Below the pieces are notes generated by a model. It saw nothing but the letters and a program-made list of their open reading frames with translations, was not told where the DNA came from and did no database searches. From assembly GCF_001556045.1 (NCBI RefSeq), contig NZ_LSIC01000012.1, forward strand, positions 1 to 64,000: 64,000 nucleotides of DNA. Direction: 5' to 3'. The stretch comes from Bradyrhizobium sp. CCH5-F6 (GTDB taxonomy: Bacteria > Pseudomonadota > Alphaproteobacteria > Rhizobiales > Xanthobacteraceae). A program made the position numbers and the translations under genes. Positions 1 through 8,051 of the stretch are shown here, piece by piece; within the stretch, counting starts at the first letter, position 1; every line of letters starts with the position of its first letter.

Positions 1-75
1 TCATTCCGCCCAGCCATTACAACGGAATACTGCCAGCCTTTTTCAACAGAATCGGCCAACAGGCGACATCACAGT

Positions 76-447
76 TTATCTTTTCAAGTGCGAAAAGCTG
101 GTGCAGACAACCTCGTAACAAGGGCCGTCATCGAAGCAAATCATTAAGTGCCGAATATTCGCTTCCTGCGATCTGTCAGCGATTTGAGACCACAATTCAG
201 TACGCCCTAAATCCACGAGCTTGCCGTAAGCTGACCGGATCATCTCTGCAGTTAGAGAGGTGAGATAGGTGCACTTGAATAGCTCGGTCCCCTCAAGAGA
301 AAGATCGTGATATTCAACCACATCAACATCGTCCCTCGGTACCACTAACGAAATGGCCAAGCGCGTGATACGCTTCGGCAACTGCTCAATCCTTGTAGAT
401 TCAACCTGAGTGGGAGGGACCGGGACCTCCCAAAGCGTTGCTGTCAT
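76..447 (-). CDS. Hypothetical protein, 123 aa
   Basis: I do not recognise a family. The frame is open from an ATG at 447 and the product looks soluble, with no signal peptide or membrane segment. It is mixed alpha/beta in character, with a hydrophobic strand-like stretch around residues 30-36 and a cysteine-containing C-terminal third (CFDDGPCYEVVC, about residues 103-115). Base composition is visibly more AT-rich than in the genes that follow, which could mean a transferred or orphan gene. A purine-rich stretch (agaggc) lies about 8 bases before the ATG. It stands alone, with the next gene on the same strand beginning 105 bases away. A small immunity-type or phage-derived orphan is possible, but nothing proves it. 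Confidence 0.5.
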   Translation of the reverse strand: MTATLWEVPVPPTQVESTRIEQLPKRITRLAISLVVPRDDVDVVEYHDLSLEGTELFKCTYLTSLTAEMIRSAYGKLVDLGRTELWSQIADRSQEANIRHLMICFDDGPCYEVVCTSFSHLKR

Positions 448-551
448 GAACCTAGCCTCTGCGAATTACCTCGTCCGATCCCTGTTCAGCTTGCATGCAG
501 TCCTCGATGACTGCAATGAGCCAACAGCGGAAGTCCGCGCGGGGCCGAGGC

Positions 552-854
552 CTATCGATCAATGGGCGAGAATGTGCGCACGACCTCATACATGCCCGGC
601 TCAAATTTCGCGATCGTGAGCGCCTCTTCGAGAAAGGGTAACGGTCCAGGATCCTTGCGCATGGACTCATAGTCTTCCACGCTGCGCCACTGCGCATACA
701 TGGTCACCTTCGTGCCGTCGAGGCTCCGATGAAGGGTCGAGGAAACAAAGCCAGGTGCCCGGCTGACGAATTCATCGGTCGCGCGCGCAAGCAAATCGAG
801 GAGCCGGTCCTGATTGGCTGGATCCACCGTGAAGACATTTATTAGGCTGATCAT
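552..854 (-). CDS. Antibiotic biosynthesis monooxygenase (ABM) domain protein, 100 aa
   Basis: This is a single ABM-fold (dimeric alpha-beta barrel) protein of the usual family length. It opens with a strand (residues 2-10), then a helix containing DRLLDLLARATDEF, then the family-typical segment APGFVSSTLHRSLDG (about 33-47) and the strand-loop VTMYAQWRSVEDYESM (about 50-65). Members of the family are cofactor-free oxygenases, quinol or haem-degrading enzymes, or simply small ligand-binding dimers, so the substrate cannot be named. The start is the ATG at 854, preceded by a GAGAGGA ribosome site. It appears monocistronic. Confidence 0.8.
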   Translation of the reverse strand: MISLINVFTVDPANQDRLLDLLARATDEFVSRAPGFVSSTLHRSLDGTKVTMYAQWRSVEDYESMRKDPGPLPFLEEALTIAKFEPGMYEVVRTFSPIDR

Positions 855-980
855 ACGGTTTGATCCTCTCTCTTACTACCTGATGCCATGCCCCGTTGCG
901 GGTCACAAGCGGACGCCCCGGGACTAGCGCAACCGATCCGATTACGGTGACAGCACTGGACCGTCACGGTAATTCGAGCC

Positions 981-1955
981 TCAGCGATCTCCCGCCGCCA
1001 ACTGCTCACGGAAATACTTCACGACCGCCGCATTGAACTCGCGATGAAATCCTGCTCGATCGAATCCCGCCGGCGTGTCGGCGCAGATACGTGGGACGGC
1101 CGCCGCCAGCTCCTGCGAGCACGGTGCCAGGAACGCATAATGGCCGGCCGGCACCACGTGAACATCGGGCTTGCCCGGCAGGCCCTCCGCTACGCGCGCG
1201 TTGCCCGAGCCGTCGCCGACGCCAGGTCCGCCGAACTGCGAGCGCCAGAACTGGAGAGGCACATTGACGAGAGCGAGGTTCTCCCGCGTCAGGGTGGCCG
1301 GTGCGGGATCAACGATGACGGCGGCGTGAATGCGCGCATCGTGGATCGGCTCGGGCGGCGTCTCGCCATTGTGAAGCTGTGCGCACATGCCGGTCGTCTC
1401 CTTGCAGAGGCTGGCGAGCCTGGCGAAGTCCGGCTTGGTCCCCATCAGCACGAGGCCGGTCGCCGCTCCGAGCGAGAAACCGACGAAGCCCACCCTGGCA
1501 GGATCGATCACCGCCTTGTCCTTCCAATCGTTCAACAGGAAATCGAGCAGGCGCACGATGTCCGCCGGGCGCGATCCCCAAACCGACAGCGTATCGCGCC
1601 GCGAGGAGTCGCTGACCGTATCGCCGGGATGATTGATGGCGGCGACAACGAAGCCGGCATCGGCCAGCGCCTCCGCCGTATCGTGCTGCTGGCCGAAAAA
1701 TCCGCCCCGGCCGTGAGAGTAGATGACGAGCGGCAGCTTTGCGCCCGTGACAGTGCAGTCCTTCACGCCCTTCAGGTCGAAATCGGCACTCACCGATAAA
1801 CGGCCCAGCGCCACATGCGCCGGCTCCCCCGCGCACGGATACCAGATCGCGCCCGACAGCGCCGGATCGGCGTCGAGCAACTGAATGCCCGCGGCCCGCA
1901 GAGGCGAGCCGAAACAACTGAGGATGACGGCCAAAGCCCAAAGCGCGCGGCGCAA
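981..1955 (-). CDS. Secreted alpha/beta hydrolase, dienelactone hydrolase / PAF-acetylhydrolase-like, 324 aa
   Basis: The protein is an alpha/beta-hydrolase with an oxyanion-hole region YSHGRGGFFGQ, the nucleophile elbow GFSLG (catalytic Ser in GxSxG), an acid on the strand VIVDPAP and a late histidine in VPAGHYAFLAPC. This arrangement fits the predicted dienelactone hydrolases (COG4188-like) and bacterial PAF-acetylhydrolase relatives, which cleave esters. I chose a TTG start at 1955: it gives a clean signal peptide (LRRALWALAVILSCFGSPLRA) and has an AGGGGAG ribosome site 5-6 bases upstream. The longer frame from 2075 adds a non-hydrophobic leader without such a site. The product should be periplasmic; the substrate is unknown. 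Confidence 0.75.
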   Translation of the reverse strand: MRRALWALAVILSCFGSPLRAAGIQLLDADPALSGAIWYPCAGEPAHVALGRLSVSADFDLKGVKDCTVTGAKLPLVIYSHGRGGFFGQQHDTAEALADAGFVVAAINHPGDTVSDSSRRDTLSVWGSRPADIVRLLDFLLNDWKDKAVIDPARVGFVGFSLGAATGLVLMGTKPDFARLASLCKETTGMCAQLHNGETPPEPIHDARIHAAVIVDPAPATLTRENLALVNVPLQFWRSQFGGPGVGDGSGNARVAEGLPGKPDVHVVPAGHYAFLAPCSQELAAAVPRICADTPAGFDRAGFHREFNAAVVKYFREQLAAGDR

Positions 1956-2120
1956 CGGAAGCTCCCCTGATTTCCCGCGGGAGTTGAACGGGGAAACGAT
2001 AGCGGAATTGTGGCTTCGGCTTCCAAGCGGGCACACCTTGCGGCCGCTGTCGGTGTTGAGGCAAAGTGGCCGCAAGAAGTCAGGGCTATCGCATATGTCT
2101 GGTGGCGGCCTGCGTGCACG

Positions 2121-2284
2121 CCTCGTCCTTCGAGACGGCGCTCGCGCGCCTCCTCAGGATGAGGCTCATCGGCGTCAGCGCTCGTTGAAACTGCTGCCGC
2201 GCACTCCGTCCTCATCCCCGCGCAATGGCGAATCCATTGTCGCTGGAGGAGCCCGCCTGAAGCGGGCGTCTCGAAGGATGGCCG
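2121..2284. repeat. Dispersed palindromic intergenic repeat, copy 1
   Basis: The unit is bounded by inverted ends (cctcgtccttcgagacg on the left, cgtctcgaaggatggcc on the right) with internal hairpins around CTCAGGATGAGG. It is related in reverse orientation to the element at 21409-21545. Both carry a conserved core TTGAAACTGCTGCCGC, and copy 1 has roughly 28 extra bases near its right end. The element fills much of the 373-base space 1956-2328 and ends 45 bases before the next start codon. I know similar repeats from Bradyrhizobium genomes; they are not transposases. Nothing else was recognised in this space. Confidence 0.75.
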
Positions 2285-2328
2285 CAAGGAAAAATGCGAT
2301 AGCCCGGCGCAAGACAGGGAGGATCAAC

Positions 2329-3018
2329 ATGTCACTGCTGGGCAAGGCCGCCGTCGCGATGTGGTGGAGCGTTCGGCCGGAGCAGCGCGGCGAGTTCGGC
2401 GACTGGCATTCGCATGAGCACTTCCCGGAGCGGATGAGCATTCCCGGCTTCCGGCGCGGATCGCGCTGGACCAGTACGACGGATGCCGAGGGCTTCTTCG
2501 TGCTCTACGAGCTCGAGCAATACGAGGTGCTCACATCCAAGGGATATCTCGATCGTCTCAACGCGCCGACGCCGTGGTCGGCGAAGATGATGCCGCATCA
2601 TCTCGGCATGGTCCGCAGCCAGTGCCGGATCGTCGGGAGCTTTGGCGGTGGCGTGGCGGCATCGCTTGCGACCATCAGGCTGTCGCCGCAGGCCGGACGT
2701 GACGCGGACCTGCAGGCGCACCTCGCGAACACGCTCGGCACATTGGCGCAGAAGCCGGGGCTGACCGGCGCTCACCTCCTCCACACCGACACGCCGCGGA
2801 CGAGCGCACCCACCGCCGAACAACGGATCCGCGGCAACGACGGTGCCGCCGACTGGATCGTGCTGCTTTCGGGCTACGATGCCGATGCGATCGAGGAGGT
2901 GATCGCAAGCCCGCTTTCGCCGGAATCGCTCGGCGCCATGGGCGCAGAGGCCAATCCGACGGTCGGCCGCTATCGCCTGGCGTTCACGATGACGCCGCAG
3001 GATATCGCAGTCATCTGA
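2329..3018 (+). CDS. Conserved hypothetical protein, possible dimeric alpha-beta barrel, 229 aa
   Basis: The start is the ATG at 2329, chosen because GACAGGGAGGATCAAC provides a strong ribosome site; the upstream in-frame region is a dispersed repeat. The protein has no signal peptide. Its N-terminus (AMWWSVRPEQRGEFGDWHS, then HEHFPERMSIPGFRRGSRW) is a pattern seen in EthD/ABM-like barrels, where an H-x-x-E-H-x-x-E segment lines the cavity. A second half (about residues 115-225) contains another strand-helix set (ADLQAHLANTLGTLAQKPGLTG), so it may be a two-barrel protein. Function is not known. It could be a degradative accessory protein, but no pathway genes adjoin it. Confidence 0.65.
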   Translation: MSLLGKAAVAMWWSVRPEQRGEFGDWHSHEHFPERMSIPGFRRGSRWTSTTDAEGFFVLYELEQYEVLTSKGYLDRLNAPTPWSAKMMPHHLGMVRSQCRIVGSFGGGVAASLATIRLSPQAGRDADLQAHLANTLGTLAQKPGLTGAHLLHTDTPRTSAPTAEQRIRGNDGAADWIVLLSGYDADAIEEVIASPLSPESLGAMGAEANPTVGRYRLAFTMTPQDIAVI

Positions 3019-3145
3019 CCACCTGGCACGGACACGGCAAAAAAATCACGAGCCCCCTGTCGGATCGGCGGCTTCCCCGTCGTCCTCGTGACATGAATGG
3101 GCCATCGACGCCAAACTCGGGCCCATCGATCACCGAGGAAAAAAC

Positions 3146-3589
3146 ATGCCCAGCACTGTCCGCTTGCACCGCGTCCTGACCACCAGCCCGGAGAAAGTCT
3201 ATCGCGCCTTCCTGGAGGCCGATGCGATGGCGAAATGGCTTCCGCCGAACGGGTTCACCTGCACCGTGCATCACCTGGAGCCCAAGGTCGGGGGCACGTT
3301 CAAGATGTCGTTCCGCAATTTCACGACGGGCAACAGCCATTCGTTCGGCGGTGAATATGTCGAGCTCGTTCCGGGCGAACGTCTCCGCTACACCGACAAG
3401 TTCGACGATCCCAATCTGCCGGGCCTGATCGAAGTGACCGTGACACTGAAGAAGGTCTCGGTCGGCACCGAGATCGACATCACACAGGCCGGCATCCCCG
3501 ACGTCATTCCGCCGGAGGCCTGCTATCTCGGCTGGCAGCAGTCGCTGCGCAATCTGGCAGAGCTCGTCGAGCCCGAGATCAATCAATAA
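3146..3589 (+). CDS. SRPBCC / AHSA1-type protein, 147 aa
   Basis: This is a START/Bet v1-like (SRPBCC) protein of the bacterial AHSA1 group. It shows the family opening RVLTTSPEKVYRAFLEADAMAKWLPP (shown in part: YRAFLEADAMAKWLPP), the GGTFKMSFRN strand, ERLRYTDKFDD, and a C-terminal helix ending GWQQSLRNLAELVEPE. Such proteins form a hydrophobic ligand pocket; most bacterial members have no assigned ligand. An AGGAAAAAAC ribosome site precedes the ATG at 3146. It is unlinked to any operon partner; the following 485 bases contain repeats and the promoter of the next gene. Confidence 0.85.
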   Translation: MPSTVRLHRVLTTSPEKVYRAFLEADAMAKWLPPNGFTCTVHHLEPKVGGTFKMSFRNFTTGNSHSFGGEYVELVPGERLRYTDKFDDPNLPGLIEVTVTLKKVSVGTEIDITQAGIPDVIPPEACYLGWQQSLRNLAELVEPEINQ

Positions 3590-3691
3590 CAACGGCATCA
3601 GCATCGTTGGGTACGCAAAGCGGCTTGTCCGCCGCAGCTCGAATTGCGAAGGCGGAAGCGTGCCTCCCAATGCTCTCAACCTCGAAAAGAT

Positions 3692-3729
3692 GGTGGGCGC
3701 GGCGCGCGAAGAGCGCGCCTTTGCCCACC
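3692..3729. repeat. GGTGGGC...GCCCACC hairpin repeat
   Basis: The outer arms GGTGGGC and GCCCACC enclose an inner inverted pair GGCGCGC / GCGCGCC with a short AAGA loop. A degenerate relative (gatggcgggcacggcgctgc) lies at about 3942-3961. This is part of the repeat-rich space 3590-4074, which holds no convincing gene. Confidence 0.6.
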
Positions 3730-3770
3730 CTACGCTGTTCGGCCAGTGCATGCCGGTCTATCCACCTCGG

Positions 3771-3848
3771 CATTGCGAGCGCAGCGAAGCAATCCACAAT
3801 CCCTCCGCGGAAAGACTCCGGATTGCTTCGCTGCGCGCGCGATGACGG
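3771..3848. repeat. Dispersed palindromic repeat (CATTGCGAGCG family), copy 1
   Basis: The left arm reads cattgcgagcgcagcgaagc and the right arm is its near inverted copy ending in gatgacgg, so the 78-base unit can fold into one long hairpin. A second copy with the same ends lies at 56741-56818, where it marks the breakpoint of a truncated gene. I know such repeats from Bradyrhizobium intergenic regions. Confidence 0.75.
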
Positions 3849-3997
3849 AGAATGAGGAAACGCTCCGCGAGACCAACTCGCATCGAGTTGCTACACGCCC
3901 TTCGCGAGCCCGCCATCCAACGCTCTCTCAATCCCGCAAAAGATGGCGGGCACGGCGCTGCGGGCCTTTGCCCAGGCGACGGCACTGGTGGGCGATC

Positions 3998-4011
3998 TTG
4001 ATGTGCGTCAA
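3998..4011. promoter_or_regulatory. FixK/FNR-type box upstream of cytochrome c
   Basis: The site reads TTGATGTGCGTCAA and matches the Bradyrhizobium FixK2 consensus TTG(A/C)-N6-(T/G)CAA at all eight fixed positions. Its centre lies 70 bases before the cytochrome c start at 4075. That spacing fits a class II promoter (centre near -41.5) with a leader of about 30 bases. One such match is expected by chance in a window this size, so position and target gene carry the argument. Confidence 0.6.
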
Positions 4012-4074
4012 ACCGTCAAGAGGGCAAACCGGCTAGGAGCAGGAGTCATCCCTGCCGGCCTCGGAGGCGATACG

Positions 4075-4521
4075 ATGAGATCTTCTGTCGAATGGTTGAT
4101 CATTGCCGGTCTTGCCGCTGGTTTCGCTGCTGCCGCCAAGGCCGAAGAGGTCGACATCGGGAAGGCGGAATTTCAGTCTTCATGCGCGAGTTGTCATGGC
4201 GCCGACGCTAAGGGCAAAGGACCGGTCAGCGGCCAGCTCAGGACACCGCCTTCCGATTTGACCATGCTGGCCAAGAACAACAACGGGGTGTTTCCCACCA
4301 ACGCCGTTTACGAGACCATATACGGGTCGAAATCAGTCCCGGCTCACGGCACGCGTGAAATGCCGGTCTGGGGCGAGCGGTTCAACCCCATCGTCAACCT
4401 GCCTCACGCCGTCGATTCCTATTATTGGCAAAAGGCCGGGCCGCAGCAAAACCCGGAGGTCGTCGTGCGGACCCGCATTCTCGCCGTGATCGATTACCTG
4501 AACCGAATTCAGCAGAAATAG
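4075..4521 (+). CDS. Soluble c-type cytochrome, 148 aa
   Basis: The protein is a periplasmic class I monohaem cytochrome c. An N-terminal signal peptide (about residues 1-23) is followed by the haem-binding motif CASCH at residues 37-41. A likely distal methionine ligand is M96 in REMPVWG. The start is the ATG at 4075; the upstream in-frame extension is repeat-derived and lacks a signal peptide. A FixK-type box 64 bases upstream suggests induction in low oxygen, as for other respiratory cytochromes. It is monocistronic and convergent with the Hsp70-like gene, 26 bases away. Its redox partner is not visible; haem attachment would depend on the ccm/cyc operon at 38-42 kb. Confidence 0.85.
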   Translation: MRSSVEWLIIAGLAAGFAAAAKAEEVDIGKAEFQSSCASCHGADAKGKGPVSGQLRTPPSDLTMLAKNNNGVFPTNAVYETIYGSKSVPAHGTREMPVWGERFNPIVNLPHAVDSYYWQKAGPQQNPEVVVRTRILAVIDYLNRIQQK

Positions 4522-4547
4522 CGGCCAATAGCGCCGCTCGCCGCCTG

Positions 4548-5867
4548 CTAGGCGGCCGTGACCTCACTTGCCGCCCAGCGATCCGGGTCGGGACTATGTC
4601 CGATCAGCGCAAGGCCATAGGCGATCGACTCGAACTGGTCGCCGGACATCAGCCGCTCGTTGCCGAACCGCTCCGCGAAGAGCTTTCGCACAGCGGGCAC
4701 GAAGGACGTGCCGCCGGTCAGGAACACCTTCTCCACCTCGCGCGCGGCGATGCCGGCTTCGCCCAGCACCTTGTCGACGGTGGCGCCCAGCCGCGCAATG
4801 TCGTCTGCAATCCAGGCCTCGAAATTCTTCCGCGTGATGGCCGCGCCGATCTCGACGCCGCCGCCCTGGAAGCGGAAGTCCACCTCGTCCTGTTTCGACA
4901 GCGCGACCTTGGCGTCGGACACGGCGCGATAGAGCGAAAATCCGAGGTCAAGATCGACGATGGTGATGAAATCCTCGAGCAGCTCCGGCTTCAGCGCGGT
5001 GCGCGCGAGTTCGCGGAGCTCACGCAGGTCGCCGTTGCTCTTCATCATCGCGAGCTGATGCCAGCGCGCGAGGTTGGTGTAGTGGCCGCTGGGGATCGGC
5101 AGCACCTTGTCGAACGAGCGGAAGCTGGAGCCTTTGCCGAGGCGCGGCGAGATCACCCGATCGACGATGCGATAGTCGAACGTGTCGCCCGCGATGCCGA
5201 TGCCGGCGTGGCCGAGCGGCTCGGCGCGCAAGGCACCGCCCGAGCGGGAGAACCGCATCACGGAGAAATCGCTGGTGCCGCCCCCGAAATCCGCGACCAG
5301 CACGGTGGCATCGCGCTCCAGACGGCGGGCGAAGGAGAACGCCGCGCCCACGGGCTCATAGACGTAGCGGGCGTGGCCGGCACCCAGGCGTTCGAACGCG
5401 GCCCGGTAGCGCTGCATCGCCAGCGCCTCGTCCGGATTGCCGCCGGCGAAACGCACCGGGCGGCCGACCGTGATGTTCGCCGCCTCGAAGCCGAACTTCC
5501 CACCGCCATGGCGCGCCAGCGTGCGCAGGAACGCCGCCAGAATATCCTCGAACTTGTAGCGCTGCCGGAACACCTGGGTGGTGTTGAAGCTGCTGCTCGC
5601 TGCAAACGTCTTGAACGACTGGAGGAAGCGGTAGACGTGGCGTCCTTCGAGGAACTGCTCGATCGCCCACGGGCCGCCCTCGGCCTGGGCGCCGGCGCCC
5701 GGCCGGTCCTCCCAGAAGCACAGGGCCGACACATAGACGCTGTGGCGCTGTCCGCCGTGATCGAAGCGGATCGCCTCGACCCGGCGGTCGTCTGCCGCGA
5801 GGGCGACGACCGTATTGCTGGTCCCAAAATCGATGCCGATCGAGACGGCGGGCGAGGCGCTCGACAT
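4548..5867 (-). CDS. Hsp70-family (YegD-like) ATPase, 439 aa
   Basis: This is an actin-fold ATPase of the Hsp70 superfamily without a classical substrate-binding domain. It has the phosphate-1 motif GIDFGTSNT (about residues 9-17), the phosphate-2 motif VADFGGGTSDFSVM (about 190-203) and the adenosine motif FLTGGTSFVPAVRKL near the C-terminus. Length and motifs match YegD, an uncharacterised Hsp70 relative, rather than DnaK of about 630 aa. The start is set at the ATG at 5867, giving MSSASPAVSIGIDFG; the longer frame from 5906 adds 13 residues with no family support. No co-chaperone gene adjoins it. Confidence 0.85.
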   Translation of the reverse strand: MSSASPAVSIGIDFGTSNTVVALAADDRRVEAIRFDHGGQRHSVYVSALCFWEDRPGAGAQAEGGPWAIEQFLEGRHVYRFLQSFKTFAASSSFNTTQVFRQRYKFEDILAAFLRTLARHGGGKFGFEAANITVGRPVRFAGGNPDEALAMQRYRAAFERLGAGHARYVYEPVGAAFSFARRLERDATVLVADFGGGTSDFSVMRFSRSGGALRAEPLGHAGIGIAGDTFDYRIVDRVISPRLGKGSSFRSFDKVLPIPSGHYTNLARWHQLAMMKSNGDLRELRELARTALKPELLEDFITIVDLDLGFSLYRAVSDAKVALSKQDEVDFRFQGGGVEIGAAITRKNFEAWIADDIARLGATVDKVLGEAGIAAREVEKVFLTGGTSFVPAVRKLFAERFGNERLMSGDQFESIAYGLALIGHSPDPDRWAASEVTAA

Positions 5868-5984
5868 GAACCACTCTGACAGATGATTGGAAAGGGGGCA
5901 GAGCACTAACGGCTTTGCCGTCCCCTTGCAAGACCTGATCGGAAGGTCCCGGACCTTACGCCAAGACGCTGATATTCACGTCGA

Positions 5985-7190
5985 TCAGCTGGACTGATCG
6001 CCTCGACGCCAAATTGGAAACGGATCGGCGAGAGCGGACCATGCGGCGATGTCCATCGACGACGTTTCCGGGACAAGACATGCGTCCAGCCTGCGGCGGA
6101 TCGCGGCTTCGTCCATGCCGGTGCCGATGAACACGATCTCCTGGCGACGATCGCCGTACACCTTGTCCCAATACTGGCCGAGCCGCTTGCGCCAGCCTTC
6201 ATCGTTCGGCCACCGCTCCTTCGGAACGCTCGCCCACCAGAAACCCAGCGCTTCGGTCCTCACGATCGCGCCCGCCTGGCTGATCTCACCGAGCCATTGC
6301 GGCCTCGTCGCCAGCCAGAAATGCCCCTTCGCCCGGATCACGCCCGGCCAGGAGTCCTTGACGAACTCGTCGAACTTCGATGGATCGAACGGCCTGCGGG
6401 CGCGGTAGACGAAGTTCTCCACGCCATATTCCTGCGTTTCAGGCACGTGGTCGGCGAAACCATAGAGCTCCTTGTACCAGAGCGGATGCTGCTGGGCCTT
6501 CTCGAAGTCGAACCGGCCGGTGTTGAGCACGCGGTCGAAGGGCACGCGGCTGTGATTGGCCTCGATGATGTCGGCTTCGGGATTCAACGAGCGGATGATC
6601 TGCCGCGCCGCCTCGCGCTGTTGCGGCGAGGCTTCGTCCACCTTGTTGAGGACGATCACGTCGGCGAACTCGATCTGCTCGACGAGGAGATCGACCAGCG
6701 TCCGCTTGTCGCCGTCCAGCGCCTCGCCGCGCTCGCCGAGGAACTCGGTCGAGGAATAGTCCTTCAGCAGGTTGGCGGCGTCGACCACCGTCACCATCGT
6801 GTCGAGATGGGCGATGTCGGAGAGGCTTTCGCCCGCCTCCGAGCGGAAATCGAACGTCGCTGCGACCGGGAGCGGCTCCGAAATGCCCGTCGATTCGATC
6901 AACAGATAATCGAAGCGCCCGCTTTCGGCGAGCGCACGTACCTCCCTCAGGAGATCGTCGCGCAGGGTGCAGCAGATACAGCCATTGGTCATTTCCACCA
7001 GTTTCTCATCAGTCCGCGAGAGGTTGGCACCACCATCGCGGACTAGGTCCGCATCGATGTTCACCTCGCTCATGTCGTTCACGATCACCGCCACTTTCAG
7101 GCCGTGCCGGTTGTTCAGGACGTGGTTCAGCAAAGTGGTCTTTCCAGCCCCGAGGAAGCCGGACAAGACGGTGACGGGGAGTTTGGGCAT
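5985..7190 (-). CDS. CobW/COG0523-family zinc metallochaperone GTPase (ZigA/YciC type), 401 aa
   Basis: This is a G3E-family GTPase. It has the Walker A motif GFLGAGKTT near the N-terminus, the metal-binding CxCC motif in [12 protein letters not shown], and the nucleotide-specificity motif NKVDE. A C-terminal CobW domain follows (about residues 270-395). The length fits the ZigA/YciC zinc subgroup rather than CobW proper. The start is the ATG at 7190, giving [15 protein letters not shown] perfect 22-base palindrome of Zur type lies 61-82 bases upstream, so the gene is probably derepressed in zinc starvation. The role would be delivering zinc to client proteins; the client is unknown. Confidence 0.88.
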   Translation of the reverse strand: MPKLPVTVLSGFLGAGKTTLLNHVLNNRHGLKVAVIVNDMSEVNIDADLVRDGGANLSRTDEKLVEMTNGCICCTLRDDLLREVRALAESGRFDYLLIESTGISEPLPVAATFDFRSEAGESLSDIAHLDTMVTVVDAANLLKDYSSTEFLGERGEALDGDKRTLVDLLVEQIEFADVIVLNKVDEASPQQREAARQIIRSLNPEADIIEANHSRVPFDRVLNTGRFDFEKAQQHPLWYKELYGFADHVPETQEYGVENFVYRARRPFDPSKFDEFVKDSWPGVIRAKGHFWLATRPQWLGEISQAGAIVRTEALGFWWASVPKERWPNDEGWRKRLGQYWDKVYGDRRQEIVFIGTGMDEAAIRRRLDACLVPETSSMDIAAWSALADPFPIWRRGDQSS

Positions 7191-7250
7191 GGAGATCGAA
7201 CAGCCTTTCGAGCGGGATCGGTCGAGGACGGCGAGACACGGCACCTCGCT

Positions 7251-7272
7251 ATGTAATGTTATAACATTACAT
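7251..7272. promoter_or_regulatory. Zur-type operator (perfect 22-bp palindrome)
   Basis: The half-site ATGTAATGTTA is followed directly by its exact reverse complement TAACATTACAT. The core TGTTATAACA is what alphaproteobacterial Zur sites show around their centre. It sits upstream of the minus-strand CobW/ZigA-type gene, a typical Zur target. It is also about 180 bases before the plus-strand 45-aa microprotein gene, which it may or may not affect. Confidence 0.75.
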
Positions 7273-7380
7273 TCTTTGCTCGACGGAACGTTGTCAAGGC
7301 ACCTTCTCCGCCCAGGGGATTACGGCCGATACCGCAATGCGGAAGAACGAATGCTGCTATGCAAACAAACTGATGGATAT

Positions 7381-7397
7381 TGGCATCTGGTATACAT
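7381..7397. promoter_or_regulatory. Inverted repeat TGGCAT-N5-ATACAT, motif copy 1
   Basis: The sequence TGGCATCTGGTATACAT matches copies at 11517 (before the OFA carrier) and 13005 (before the CBS protein), each preceded by AT. The right half-site here has two changes from ATACCA. It ends 56 bases before the start codon of the 45-aa microprotein. Confidence 0.5.
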
Positions 7398-7453
7398 AAA
7401 CTCCCTTTAGAAATGAGGCAGCACGATCGCCTGCTTCGAGAAAGGGATTTCCG

Positions 7454-7591
7454 ATGTCCAAGTCCGCTTCCGTCGCTCTCGCCCCCTCCTCCTCGCTGCT
7501 CGCCCGCCTGATGGTCGCGATCGACAGCTTCCTGATGGCGAGCGCCGAGATCTCCAATCGCAACGGCGACCTGCCGCGTTTCGGCTTGTAA
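7454..7591 (+). CDS. 45-aa microprotein
   Basis: A short frame runs from the ATG at 7454 (preceded by GAAAGGGATTTCCG) to TAA at 7589-7591. The product begins MSKSASVALAPSSSLLARLM and ends NRNGDLPRFGL. It is a Ser/Ala/Leu-rich amphipathic helix with a polar C-terminal tail, has no cysteines and no clear signal peptide. I recall near-identical short proteins in Bradyrhizobium, possibly related to DUF1127-type proteins, but I cannot confirm this. A strong hairpin terminator follows at 7655-7680, and a shared inverted-repeat motif lies upstream. Both support a real transcription unit. Confidence 0.65.
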   Translation: MSKSASVALAPSSSLLARLMVAIDSFLMASAEISNRNGDLPRFGL

Positions 7592-7654
7592 GAAGGCGCC
7601 TTGGCCGCCCCCGCCGATCGGCGGGCGGCAGATCCAACAGCCTCTCCCATTGAT

Positions 7655-7680
7655 CAAATGGCCCCACTCGGGGCCATTTG
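7655..7680 (+). terminator. Intrinsic terminator after the 45-aa gene
   Basis: An 11-bp perfect stem (CAAATGGCCCC / GGGGCCATTTG) with a 4-base ACTC loop is followed by CTTTTGC. The T-tract is short, but the stem is strong and it lies 63 bases after the stop codon. Confidence 0.75.
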
Positions 7681-8051
7681 CTTTTGCATCCTCGCCTGGC
7701 CTTCCCGGCCCGACTGCGACAATGTGTCCGACTGGGGCCCCGCCGATCCGATTGTTTGTTTGCTGGCATCTCGCATACCATTCGACCAACAAAGAACGAT
7801 CGCACAATCCAAGGTGTGAGGCGGGGAAACGTAGCACGCGACGGGAAACAGCCGAGGGACACACGTGCCGCGCCCCTTGGCGGCCCCTTAGCCGAAAGGA
7901 GCGGATGCCGCGCCTTATCCCTGCTCATAAAGTTTCTATCGGACTACCACGGAGGTCGACCGCAAGGGTGACACCGGGTATCTGAATCGAGATGGGCTGC
8001 CGCAAGCCGCCAAAGAGCGACTGCGTTGGGTTCGACAGGGAGAGAAGCAAG
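7681..8051. other. Intergenic space before tctC, no gene seen
   Basis: These 371 bases contain only frames without family resemblance or ribosome sites. They should include the tctCBA promoter. I could not identify an operator or riboswitch with confidence. Confidence 0.5.

Noticed and set aside
410..697. Overlapping short frames on both strands between the first two genes
   Set aside because: No ribosome site or family resemblance, and mutual overlap with better-supported genes.
2175..2441. Minus-strand frame through the dispersed repeat at 2121-2284
   Set aside because: It is composed of repeat sequence and antisense of the 229-aa gene.
4425..5879. Long plus-strand frame opposite the Hsp70-like gene
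   Set aside because: It is the complementary shadow of a well-supported ATPase gene and shows only Arg/Ala/Asp-rich composition without a fold.
7259..7985. Several short frames on both strands around the 45-aa gene and tctC promoter
   Set aside because: They cross the terminator at 7655-7680 and the Zur palindrome region and have no recognisable product.
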